From: GCA-2683825 sp965662355 | Lineage (GTDB): Bacteria > Planctomycetota > UBA1135 > GCA-002686595 | Length of the DNA stretch: 64,000 nucleotides | Reading direction: 5' to 3' | NCBI GenBank assembly: GCA_965662355.1 | Contig: CBFIHP010000001.1 | Coordinates: 372,001 to 436,000, forward strand | In this document: positions 8,614-16,092 of the stretch, piece by piece | How positions within the stretch are numbered: the first letter of the stretch is position 1 | Layout of the letters: each line of letters begins with the position of its first letter | Notes under the pieces: model-generated | What the model was told of the DNA's origin: nothing | The model's input: only the letters and a program-made list of their open reading frames with translations | Database searches by the model: none | Made by a program: the position numbers and the translations under genes

Positions 8614-10674
8614 TTACGGAACGACGTCGTCGCCGTCGCCGCTTTCATCGCGACCGTTCGGCCCGACCGACCAGAGACGATATCCGCTGGCCTCTTTCAC
8701 ATAACGGAAGGTGTGGCCCCAGCCATCCTGGGGAAGATCGGCCTCCGCCAGAAAACCCTTGGGGTAGTCATCCGTCGCGACGACGAGCACGTTCAATGTC
8801 GCCGGCAGGGAACCGCTCTCGAGCTTGTAGATCGCCAGACCACTCTTCAGGTCGCGGAGAGCGGCGCGGGTACTGTCGACGCTCGCGTCTTTTTCCGGAG
8901 CGTTCGGCCTTTCCTCGTGGAACACGGCGTCGGGCGCTTGCACGGGTGGCGCCATCGCAGGTGCCATCATCTGCGGCCCCACGGCACGAAAGCCCAACAC
9001 GCCCATGCCCGCGCCCCAGGTGAGAAGGCCGAACGAAGAGCGATGTTCGCGCACCATACCCGCCTCCGTTTGGCGGGCCACGTGAACCGTCGGCTTCAGA
9101 TAACGCCCGAAGACAGCGGGCGACGGCAGGAGCGCCAGGTCGAAAGGCACCATGTCACCCGCCAAGGGCCCCATCAACTTCGCGAGTCCGATCAACTTCG
9201 AAAAGAGCCGGCCCCAATCGAAAACGATCAACGAGCGCGTTCCCTCGTGAAGCTCGATACCACTCTTGCCCAGGAAGTCGCGTGGCTCGGGCTCCATGCC
9301 GTTATAGATGCGCTTCAACTCGGTCTTGAGGGCGGTCGACGACAGACTGAAGAGTAGCTGCCCTTCGAGTTGCGCGAAGGTCAGCTTCGGAGCGAACATT
9401 CCCAGATTGCCGACGTACTCGGGCGGGACGGTGAGCGTCGTGTAGGGAATCGAGATGCGCTCGCCGGTGACCTTGTTCTTGACGCGATAGTCGCGGGTGC
9501 GTGCACCGATTCCCGGAATCTTTGCGCCGATGGCCGCAGCCATGGACTCGAAGTTCTTGACGAAGGCTGCCGGGTCCTTGGCATCGACCCAGATGTACGT
9601 GGGGGGAAGGCCGAGGCCCATGACCGGTTGCATGGATACGAGAAGCCGCGGACCGAGACCATCGATCAGGCTCTTCAAGGCTTCGTCGAGATCGACACCG
9701 CCCAGGGAGGTGAAGCCGGATAGTTCAGGTGTACCCTTGATGAACGCCTCGAGCACAGCGCCGATCTGCGATCCGTCGATCGTGGTCGCGTAGGTGAGCA
9801 TCGCGTCATCCGGAAGATCGGACAGCCAGCCCTCTTCTAGATTGGCACCACCCATCACGTCCTTGTCGGTGTTCTTCCCGGTCGCGCCGAACATGCCCGT
9901 CACGAAGCGCTGCTTGTGGAAGCTCGTGCGCAGCGTGAATGGGACACTGAGCTTCTTGGCGATGGCCGCGCCGATCGGCCCTCCGGGAAGAAGCTCGGCC
10001 ATGGGGAGGGCACCTGTTGTACATCCCAGCAGGATCGGTGTGCCTTCGACCGGGCCAAGTGTCGCCAGGCCTTGTTGTAAGGCCTGGCTGTCGGCCAAGC
10101 TGGAGCCTGTGCCTTGCAAGCGTTCCGACAAGCCGAGCGCCGTTTCGTCGGAGAATCCGAGCGCAAGCTGTTTGCCATTCCTTGTGAACCACAGGGGTAC
10201 CGGGAAGCCAGCGCCGCTGAGCGTTTCGAAGCCCTCCACGGCGTGGGGTTCTGCGGTGTCGGCGAGCTCCTTGAACTTCGCGTGCAACTGCGCAGCCAGC
10301 TCTTCGCTCTTCGTATCGAGGATGGCTGTCATGCCCCAGGCCTCGTTCGCGTAGCGCATCGAGAGCGACATCGACGAAAGGCCGCCCTGCAAGTCTTCGG
10401 CGGGCAGCTCGAGCTCGATGGCCTCGCCGATCCACTTGGTTAGCTGTGTGGTGGAGACCGTCGTGTCATCGCCTTCGGTACCCAGGGCCTTGAAGAGGTT
10501 CTGGATCTCGCCGTCATTCAGAAGCCTCAGAAGAGGCGCCTGGTCGTACAAGCCGCAAACCAATGCGGCGTCGGGAACCTCGATGAAGATCCCGGCGTCG
10601 GCGGGATGCAGCTTTGCGTGCGTTGAGCCCTCGTTGAAGCCGAGGGTAAGGAGGGTCAGGAGAAGTGCGTGCAT
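8614..10674 (-). CDS. Large exported protein with GspG-like C-terminal domain
   Basis: The protein has 686 residues with a signal sequence at the N-terminus (MHALLLTLLTLGFNEG). The first 500 or so residues are a repetitive alpha/beta region resembling the DUF3352-type exported proteins of planctomycetes (PADAGIFIEVPDAAL, several LSGxG and DEALKSLIDGLG segments). A single hydrophobic segment (FGLLTWGAGMGVLGF) follows. The last 80 residues look like the globular part of a type II secretion major pseudopilin: helix RAALRDLKSGLAIYKLESG, LPATL, then DGWGHTFRYV and LWSVGPNGRDESGDGDD, the last being the acidic calcium-loop style end of GspG. The prepilin leader is absent, so this is a domain borrowed outside a pilin. 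It precedes the acyltransferase gene by 3 bases. Confidence 0.75.
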   Translation of the reverse strand: MHALLLTLLTLGFNEGSTHAKLHPADAGIFIEVPDAALVCGLYDQAPLLRLLNDGEIQNLFKALGTEGDDTTVSTTQLTKWIGEAIELELPAEDLQGGLSSMSLSMRYANEAWGMTAILDTKSEELAAQLHAKFKELADTAEPHAVEGFETLSGAGFPVPLWFTRNGKQLALGFSDETALGLSERLQGTGSSLADSQALQQGLATLGPVEGTPILLGCTTGALPMAELLPGGPIGAAIAKKLSVPFTLRTSFHKQRFVTGMFGATGKNTDKDVMGGANLEEGWLSDLPDDAMLTYATTIDGSQIGAVLEAFIKGTPELSGFTSLGGVDLDEALKSLIDGLGPRLLVSMQPVMGLGLPPTYIWVDAKDPAAFVKNFESMAAAIGAKIPGIGARTRDYRVKNKVTGERISIPYTTLTVPPEYVGNLGMFAPKLTFAQLEGQLLFSLSSTALKTELKRIYNGMEPEPRDFLGKSGIELHEGTRSLIVFDWGRLFSKLIGLAKLMGPLAGDMVPFDLALLPSPAVFGRYLKPTVHVARQTEAGMVREHRSSFGLLTWGAGMGVLGFRAVGPQMMAPAMAPPVQAPDAVFHEERPNAPEKDASVDSTRAALRDLKSGLAIYKLESGSLPATLNVLVVATDDYPKGFLAEADLPQDGWGHTFRYVKEASGYRLWSVGPNGRDESGDGDDVVP

Positions 10675-10721
10675 TGGCTGTGGGCTCGTGGCGCGGTTGG
10701 AAATCGATCGAATAGGGGGGG

Positions 10722-12212
10722 TCAGAATCCCGCGAAGGCCGCGAGTTGTTTCTTGTTCTTCTTCAAAGCGCGCTCGATGCCGCGAATCGACTTCTCGAGA
10801 GCCGCGGGGCCCTTCTTTGAGTCCTTCGCGAGGAGGCGCATGGCTTGGTGGAATTTTGAAAGCTCGGATGTCATCGCTGGACTGTCGCCATCGAGGATGA
10901 AGGCAACCAACAAGCCGACCTGGTTCAAGAGGTGCAAAGCCTTGTCCGTGTCATCCATCGAGAAGCGGAATTCGAAGAGCTCGTCCAGGGAGTCGAGCCC
11001 ACCTTTCTTGGCCACCTCACCGGCGGACCATCTGCGGGCCCAGAGCGAATCATTTCCATCGTTGGGTGAGGGATCGATGAAATAACGCTCGGCATAGCTC
11101 GCCGCGCCGAAGCGCAACCACGCAGGGATCAACTTCTGTTCCCAGAAGCCGCGCACGAATGCCTCTCCCCCACCTTCTTCGAGCAACGCTGCGCGCGCTT
11201 CGGGCGAGGGGTCCAGGGCTTCGATGAAAGAGTGAGCGGCTGCATGCCGGACCCACAAGGAGCCCCAACGATCTTCCGATTGGCTCGCGGTGCTCCAGTA
11301 GGCGACACCGACGCCAACAAACTCGCCGTCGTCATCGAGCCACAAGTCTGGAAAGTACGCGCCGCGCAGCGAGTCATGACCCTGCAGACTCTTGCCTCCA
11401 CCACCAATGCCGTCTTTGGAAAAGTCGGTGTACTGGTTGAGGTTGCGCAGAACGAGTACGGCCGGCGCCTCGATCGGCGCCCGTCCAAAGAGGCGCTGCA
11501 TGTCGCGGTATGTATCGTCGGCGATCTTCAGTGACTTCTTTGCAAGCTCACGCCCGCAGGTTGACCAAACAACGAAGTGCTGGCCGGGTATGCGCCACCA
11601 ATGATCGAGCTGTGCGTGATAGACGTTGGCTCTTTGAAGATCGAGCCAGTCCTCATCGCACTTCCAGAGATCCGCTTCGATCTTCGCTTTCGATTCCGGA
11701 TCGATCCATTCGAGGTCTTGTCGGATCCAGCCTTGTTCCAGACGCTCTCTCTCTTCGGGTGTGATCCACAAGCCCGCTTCGGTACGCACCCAGCCGCGCT
11801 CGAGAAACGGAACATCCTGCGGATCCACCCAGTCGCCTTTGTAGCGAACCCAACCCTTGTCTTTTGCTTCTCGTTCACGTCGAGCTTTGTCCGCGCGTGC
11901 CTTCTTCTTCTTGTAGGACTTGAGCTTCTTCTCGCTTGTGAACCACTGCTTGTCGAAGCGGGTGTGGCCAAGTAGTTCGCGCGCTTTCTTGTCGTCGGGG
12001 CTCGTGCGCAAGAGCGACTTCAACGCGCGGTCCCGTTCCTTCAACATGCCCCGTGCCTCGCACCAGTTGGCAAGTTCCCATAGAGCCTTCACGTCCCCGC
12101 GACCGGCCTTCAGTCGATCAGCGAATTCGTCGGCCCTGGAGGCGGTGGGCTGCGACAACAGGCCGCGGGGTTCGGGCTCGAGAACAGTTAGAAGCAGTGC
12201 GATGAGTAGCAT
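10722..12212 (-). CDS. Exported pseudo-metallopeptidase with Trp-rich tandem repeats
   Basis: The protein has 496 residues. A short N-terminal hydrophobic segment is followed by a helical TPR-like stretch (30-85), a lysine-rich linker (90-118) and three tandem repeats of about 20-23 residues starting with Gly-Trp (G120, G140, G161) and ending in a second Trp (GDWVDP, GLWITP, LEWIDP). The C-terminal domain resembles peptidase-MA/DUF1570-type gluzincins but the motif is HAAAH at 323-327 instead of HExxH. The later IPAWLRFGAASYAERYF segment has Phe where the zinc-ligand Glu of WLxEGxAxY normally sits. It is therefore probably a non-catalytic relative. It is 47 bases from the gene 8614-10674, on the same strand, and they may act together at the cell envelope. 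Confidence 0.75.
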   Translation of the reverse strand: MLLIALLLTVLEPEPRGLLSQPTASRADEFADRLKAGRGDVKALWELANWCEARGMLKERDRALKSLLRTSPDDKKARELLGHTRFDKQWFTSEKKLKSYKKKKARADKARREREAKDKGWVRYKGDWVDPQDVPFLERGWVRTEAGLWITPEERERLEQGWIRQDLEWIDPESKAKIEADLWKCDEDWLDLQRANVYHAQLDHWWRIPGQHFVVWSTCGRELAKKSLKIADDTYRDMQRLFGRAPIEAPAVLVLRNLNQYTDFSKDGIGGGGKSLQGHDSLRGAYFPDLWLDDDGEFVGVGVAYWSTASQSEDRWGSLWVRHAAAHSFIEALDPSPEARAALLEEGGGEAFVRGFWEQKLIPAWLRFGAASYAERYFIDPSPNDGNDSLWARRWSAGEVAKKGGLDSLDELFEFRFSMDDTDKALHLLNQVGLLVAFILDGDSPAMTSELSKFHQAMRLLAKDSKKGPAALEKSIRGIERALKKNKKQLAAFAGF

Positions 12213-12440
12213 TGGCGAAGAGCGGACGATAGAGGAAAGGACTGGTGGCTCTTGACGCCCGGAGTGGTTGCATAGTAACCATGGGCGCCCGTCCTGCTGC
12301 TCACCTGGCGCTTGCCAGGTTTTCGAGAGCCACAGGAAGGAACCACAGTCTCCTGGCCAATAGGCTCCCGGCTAGGATGTCGCATTTCATTTTATTAGGG
12401 CTCGCTCCAAGTCCGAGCCCCAGGAAGCTCCGAATCCGAG
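12213..12440. promoter_or_regulatory. Divergent promoter region with two hairpins
   Basis: This 228-base gap lies between divergent genes. A TTGACG at 12252-12257 is followed after 15 bases by TAGTAA, a weak sigma-70-type match on the plus strand. ACCTGGC/GCCAGGT (12303-12320) forms a 7-bp stem followed by TTTC, and GGGCTCG/CGAGCCC (12398-12420) forms a second 7-bp stem shortly before the cyclophilin start. These could be an attenuator or leader structure. The arrangement is seen, the function is inferred. Confidence 0.3.
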
Positions 12441-13475
12441 ATGGCCAAACACCGCGCTCCGGCCCAAATCGAAATCGCCACTACCGTCGAGAAAACCTGG
12501 CTTCACGAGGCTGTGGAACGGTATTGGAAGCCCCTGGCCCTTGCCGCCGTGGCCTTCACGGGAGTCGTGTTGTACACGAAGAGCCAGGAAGCTAGCTCCC
12601 GCGAGGAGCTGGAAGAGGGCTGGGTGCGTCTTGGGGCGGAACTGTCGTACAGCAGCGCCATGTTCTTCGGAAGCGGAGGTATCACGGCGCCCTCGCCTTC
12701 GGTGCTTTCGCTGCTGTCGGACGACCTGGGCACGACACCGGCTGCATCCTGGGCAAAGGCCGTTGAAATCGGCAAGTACGTCGAGGACGAGCAGTATGAG
12801 GACGCCAAGCGCGTCCTGGGCGAGCTGGAGAGCAAGTGGCCCGCCCACCCCTTGGTCATCCAGTCCCTTTATCCCGACGGTGAAGGCAAGCCCCTCGTTA
12901 AGTTGGCCAGCCACATCCAAAACCGGTCTGACGGGATGAAACAGTGGGAAGCCAACCACCGTTCGCTCTTCGAGAATCCCGAGCCGCCGGCGGACGCCCC
13001 TCGGGTTCGGGTCACGACGGAGAAGGGCGCCTTCGTTGTTGCGCTCTACAACGATCGCGCACCACAGCACGCGGAAAACTTCCTGAAACTCTGTGGAGAG
13101 AACTATTACGACGGCACGCGATTCCACCGCGTTCTCCCCGACATGATGATCCAGGGCGGAGATCCGAACACCGTCGCCGGCGAAGAGGACACCTGGGGTC
13201 TTGGGGGACCCGAAAAGACCGTCGAATCGGAGGTTGATCCGGCTCTCAAGCACTTCGCCGGCGCTCTCGCTGCCGCGAAGAAGCCGGGCGCGGAAAACTC
13301 GAGCGGCAGCCAGTTCTACATCGTTACGGAAGCCAACCACGTATGGGATGGCACCTACACGGTCTATGGCGTTGTCGTCGAGGGGATGAGCGTCGTCAAA
13401 GAAATCGCTGGCGCACCCGCAACGGGTGATAAGCCGACCACGCCGGTCGTGCTGCAGTCGACCGAAGTTCTCTAG
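12441..13475 (+). CDS. Membrane-anchored cyclophilin-type peptidyl-prolyl isomerase
   Basis: The protein has 344 residues. The first 45 are a cytosolic tail and one membrane helix (about 31-45, ALAAVAFTGVVLYTK). A helical domain of about 110 residues follows, reminiscent of the TPR-like region of YfgM-type proteins, and then a cyclophilin domain (about 190-344). The catalytic core is visible as NFLKLCGENYYDGTRFHRVLPDMMIQGGDP, with the catalytic Arg in FHRV. GSQFYIVTE and VYGVVVEGMSVVKEI complete the fold. It should catalyse prolyl cis-trans isomerisation in the periplasm as a folding factor. It ends 7 bases from convergent parB. Confidence 0.9.
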   Translation: MAKHRAPAQIEIATTVEKTWLHEAVERYWKPLALAAVAFTGVVLYTKSQEASSREELEEGWVRLGAELSYSSAMFFGSGGITAPSPSVLSLLSDDLGTTPAASWAKAVEIGKYVEDEQYEDAKRVLGELESKWPAHPLVIQSLYPDGEGKPLVKLASHIQNRSDGMKQWEANHRSLFENPEPPADAPRVRVTTEKGAFVVALYNDRAPQHAENFLKLCGENYYDGTRFHRVLPDMMIQGGDPNTVAGEEDTWGLGGPEKTVESEVDPALKHFAGALAAAKKPGAENSSGSQFYIVTEANHVWDGTYTVYGVVVEGMSVVKEIAGAPATGDKPTTPVVLQSTEVL

Positions 13476-13482
13476 CTCGAGG

Positions 13483-14355
13483 CTACAGCGTCGGCCGCGG
13501 AGCCAGGACCACCATCAACCGTTCCAGCTCGGCGCGGTCGTGGTAGTTGATGACGATCTGGCCGCGTTCTTTCTCTCCGGGACGCAGCTGCACCTTGGTG
13601 CCTAGACGTTCCCGGAAGCGCTTCTCCCACTCCCCCACCCAGGCCGGGGCTTGGGCTGTCGGCTTGGCTTCCCGGGGAACGGGAGTAACGCGGCCCTGGA
13701 GGTTGCGGACCAGCTCTTCGACAGCGCGCACCGAGAGCCCCTGGGAGAAAACCTGGTCGCAGAGCTTCTCCTGGGCCTTGACGTCGTCGAGCCCTAGCAA
13801 CGCCCGGGCGTGTCCCATGCTGATCCGACGCTCGGCGACAGCCTCCTGTACTTTTCCGGAGAGCTCTAACAGGCGCAGATGATTGGTGACCGTCGTGCGT
13901 CGTAGACCGACCTTCTCCGCCACGTCCTCCTGGGTAAGCTGGAGCTTCTCCACAAGCCGGCGAAAACCCCGCGCCTTCTCCATCGGGTCCAGATCGGCTC
14001 GCTGGAGGTTCTCCACCAGGGCCAGCTCGAGCATGTCCTCGTCCGGCACCTCCTTGCGGACCACTGCGGGAATGGTTGTCTTCCCGGCCGCCTGAGAGGC
14101 ACGAAAGCGCCTTTCCCCGGAAATCAGCTCGAACCCATCCCCGGCGGGCCGGACGACGACCGGCTGGAGCACTCCGTGGGTTTCAATGCTCTTCTGCAGC
14201 TCCGCCAGGGCCGCGGGATCGAAGATCCCCCTGGGCTGGAAAGGATTGGGCCGGATCCTGGCCAACGGGATCTCTGTTCCGGGCTCCTCTTCGTGGCTGC
14301 TCGACGAGGAGAGAAGAGAGCTGAGGCCGCGGCCGAGTCGACGTTCGATCGCCAT
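13483..14355 (-). CDS. parB: Chromosome partition protein ParB
   Basis: The protein has 290 residues. The N-terminus (MAIERRLGRGLSSLL) is the usual ParA-interacting peptide. A ParB/Spo0J CTPase domain follows with RIRPNPFQPR, the ISGERRFRASQAAG box and VENLQRADLDPMEKA. The helix-turn-helix is at TQEDVAEKVGLRRTTVTNHLRLLEL, and a C-terminal dimerisation region ends at the stop. It loads at parS as a CTP-dependent clamp to organise the origin. ATG 14355 was chosen because the family peptide begins there, and a longer frame to 14481 has no family similarity. Three perfect parS sites lie 157-268 bases upstream. No parA adjoins it; the parA homologue is 10 kb away at 24.5 kb. Confidence 0.95.
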   Translation of the reverse strand: MAIERRLGRGLSSLLSSSSSHEEEPGTEIPLARIRPNPFQPRGIFDPAALAELQKSIETHGVLQPVVVRPAGDGFELISGERRFRASQAAGKTTIPAVVRKEVPDEDMLELALVENLQRADLDPMEKARGFRRLVEKLQLTQEDVAEKVGLRRTTVTNHLRLLELSGKVQEAVAERRISMGHARALLGLDDVKAQEKLCDQVFSQGLSVRAVEELVRNLQGRVTPVPREAKPTAQAPAWVGEWEKRFRERLGTKVQLRPGEKERGQIVINYHDRAELERLMVVLAPRPTL

Positions 14356-14511
14356 GATGCTTGCGCGAAGGTTGAGGCGTTTGGGGCTCGGGATGATTGA
14401 GAGAGAGGAGCGTAGGTTTCGTCCAACCCGATGTCGAGGTCGGCTGGGCCAAGACGGAAGGGATTCATGCTGTGGTCTCATTTGGGGTGTCCGTGGGAGG
14501 CTGTAGGCGGA

Positions 14512-14527
14512 TGTTCCACGTGGAACA
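14512..14527. promoter_or_regulatory. parS site 1
   Basis: The perfect 16-base palindrome TGTTCCACGTGGAACA differs from the B. subtilis consensus TGTTTCACGTGAAACA by one symmetric change and is a widely used parS variant. It is the first of three copies in the parB upstream region. Confidence 0.93.
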
Positions 14528-14549
14528 TGAGGTCCCGCTCGCGGGTGGA

Positions 14550-14565
14550 TGTTCCACGTGGAACA
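14550..14565. promoter_or_regulatory. parS site 2
   Basis: This is a second identical copy of TGTTCCACGTGGAACA, starting 38 bases after the first copy starts. It is the nucleation site for ParB. Confidence 0.93.
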
Positions 14566-14607
14566 CTCGTAAGATCAGGGGACCGCTGAAATCGGCGTCG
14601 GTTTCGA

Positions 14608-14623
14608 TGTTCCACGTGGAACA
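14608..14623. promoter_or_regulatory. parS site 3
   Basis: This is a third identical copy, starting 58 bases after the second and 50 bases before the start codon of the membrane-protein gene at 14673. The 317-base gap 14356-14672 therefore serves mainly as a parS cluster, and no other gene was seen in it. Confidence 0.93.
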
Positions 14624-14672
14624 CGAACAGAAGCTCTGGACGGTGGCCTCAAATAGCCGTAGAACCGCCCCT

Positions 14673-15347
14673 ATGCTCGTTTTCGCCACAGGCCGCTGGG
14701 TCCTCGCCCGGGCGCTCCGCAGTCCCCTGGCGGTCGTCACAGCAGCCCTCGCGGCCCTGGTCGTCCCTGGGATGCTGCACTTGAGCCCTTGGCTGGAGTC
14801 CCATGGCCATGGGCCGGCTGAGCGAATGGCCCTGGAGTGGCTCGCGCCGTTGGGGGTCGTTGGGTTTGCCTACGGGCTTTGGACCCTGTCCCGTGGCGAG
14901 GCCTTCCTGTTGCGCTTCGGTGCTCGCTCCCGCTTCTGGGGCCTCGTTGGGGGCCTACTTGCTCCGGCCCTCGGGCTGCAGATCGTCATGCTCGCGGGAG
15001 GTCTCCTCCAGGGAGGGTCTTGGCACCCCGCGAGAGTGCTCACCCACTGGACTGCGGTCGATGCCTATCTCGTCGTCTTGGGCCTGCTCGTCTTTGCCAC
15101 AGGTTGGTCTCCGCAGGCCAAATTAGGCCTCTTTCTTGGAATCACCTGGCTGCTCCCGAGCCTTGTTGCCGATGGTGGTCTTTTGGGCCGAGTCTCCGCC
15201 CCGCTAGCTGGTCCTTTGTTGTCTCGGGAAAGTATGGGACCGTTCGTCGTGGGGCAGAATTCGGCTTTCCCCTGGCTCATCGGCCAAGCTGTCCTCGCCG
15301 CCGCAGCTTGGCTTTTTCTCGTACCGGGCAAGGCACCTCGAGCATGA
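14673..15347 (+). CDS. Polytopic membrane protein, unknown
   Basis: This 224-residue protein has about six hydrophobic helices (for example SPLAVVTAALAALVVPGML, APLGVVGFAYGLWTL, FWGLVGGLLAPALGLQIVML, AYLVVLGLLVFATGW, and a C-terminal VLAAAAWLFLV). ATG 14673 was chosen because earlier in-frame codons run through the parS sites and give no membrane character. The arrangement resembles ABC-2-type or gliding-associated permease subunits in planctomycetes, but no decisive motif was found. Its stop overlaps the start of the phosphoesterase gene as ATGA, so the two are translationally coupled. Confidence 0.75.
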   Translation: MLVFATGRWVLARALRSPLAVVTAALAALVVPGMLHLSPWLESHGHGPAERMALEWLAPLGVVGFAYGLWTLSRGEAFLLRFGARSRFWGLVGGLLAPALGLQIVMLAGGLLQGGSWHPARVLTHWTAVDAYLVVLGLLVFATGWSPQAKLGLFLGITWLLPSLVADGGLLGRVSAPLAGPLLSRESMGPFVVGQNSAFPWLIGQAVLAAAAWLFLVPGKAPRA

Positions 15348-16078
15348 GATACGGAATCCTCGGAGACATTCATGGCAACCTCTCCGCCCTGGAGAGGGTC
15401 TTGGACTGCCTTGAGGACGAGGGAATCGACGTCCTGGTCAGCGTGGGGGATGTCGTCGGCTATGGAGCTGCCCCCGGCGAGTGCATCTCTATTCTCCAGG
15501 ATCGAAAGGCCGTCGTCGTCAAAGGCAACCACGATGCCGCCTGTGTTGGAGAACTCGACGTGCGCTGCTTCAATCCCTACGCTCGCGTCGCCGTCGAGTG
15601 GACCGAGTCGGTTCTATCCACCGACGAGAAGCGCTGGTTGTCCCAACTGCCGTACTTCGCGACGCTCGAGCATGTCCAGGTAGCCCACGGAACGCTGCAC
15701 CAGCCCGAGCTCTTCGACTACATCCTGTCGATCTCGGACGCGAACCCGTCCCTGGACGAGATGGTGCGGCCCACCTGCTTTGTGGGCCACAGCCATATCC
15801 CGCTCACGGTGATGCGTTTCGAGGATGAGCCGGACCGCACCGCCTACACCTTCGACTCCGAGATCGACCTCTCGGAAACGGTTCGTGCATTGATCAACGT
15901 AGGGAGCGTAGGTCAGCCCCGTGACGAGAATCCGCTAGCGGCATACGCGGTCTACGACGCGACCAAGCGCCACGCCTCGATCCTGCGGACGGACTACGAC
16001 ATCGAGGCGGAAGTCTGTCGCATCCATCAGGCAGGGCTCCCGGACGTCCTCGGCGAACGCCTTCGAATCGGCGTCTGA
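15344..16078 (+). CDS. Metallophosphoesterase, YfcE/diadenosine-tetraphosphatase-like
   Basis: This 244-residue protein has a full calcineurin-like metal site in order: GDIHGN near the N-terminus, SVGDVVGYGA, VVKGNHDAA, a histidine in VAHGTL and VGHSHIPLTV. The C-terminal beta segment with INVGSVGQPRDENP is typical of YfcE-type phosphodiesterases and related MPP proteins that hydrolyse phosphodiesters or nucleotides with two divalent metals. It is probably cytosolic. ATG 15344 overlaps the upstream stop by four bases. The coupling to a membrane protein has no obvious biochemical meaning. Confidence 0.88.
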   Translation: MRYGILGDIHGNLSALERVLDCLEDEGIDVLVSVGDVVGYGAAPGECISILQDRKAVVVKGNHDAACVGELDVRCFNPYARVAVEWTESVLSTDEKRWLSQLPYFATLEHVQVAHGTLHQPELFDYILSISDANPSLDEMVRPTCFVGHSHIPLTVMRFEDEPDRTAYTFDSEIDLSETVRALINVGSVGQPRDENPLAAYAVYDATKRHASILRTDYDIEAEVCRIHQAGLPDVLGERLRIGV

Positions 16079-16092
16079 GCCGAGGCGGTGAG

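Noticed and set aside
12387..13340. 317-codon minus-strand frame opposite the cyclophilin gene
   Set aside because: Shadow of the cyclophilin gene, whose active site is intact.
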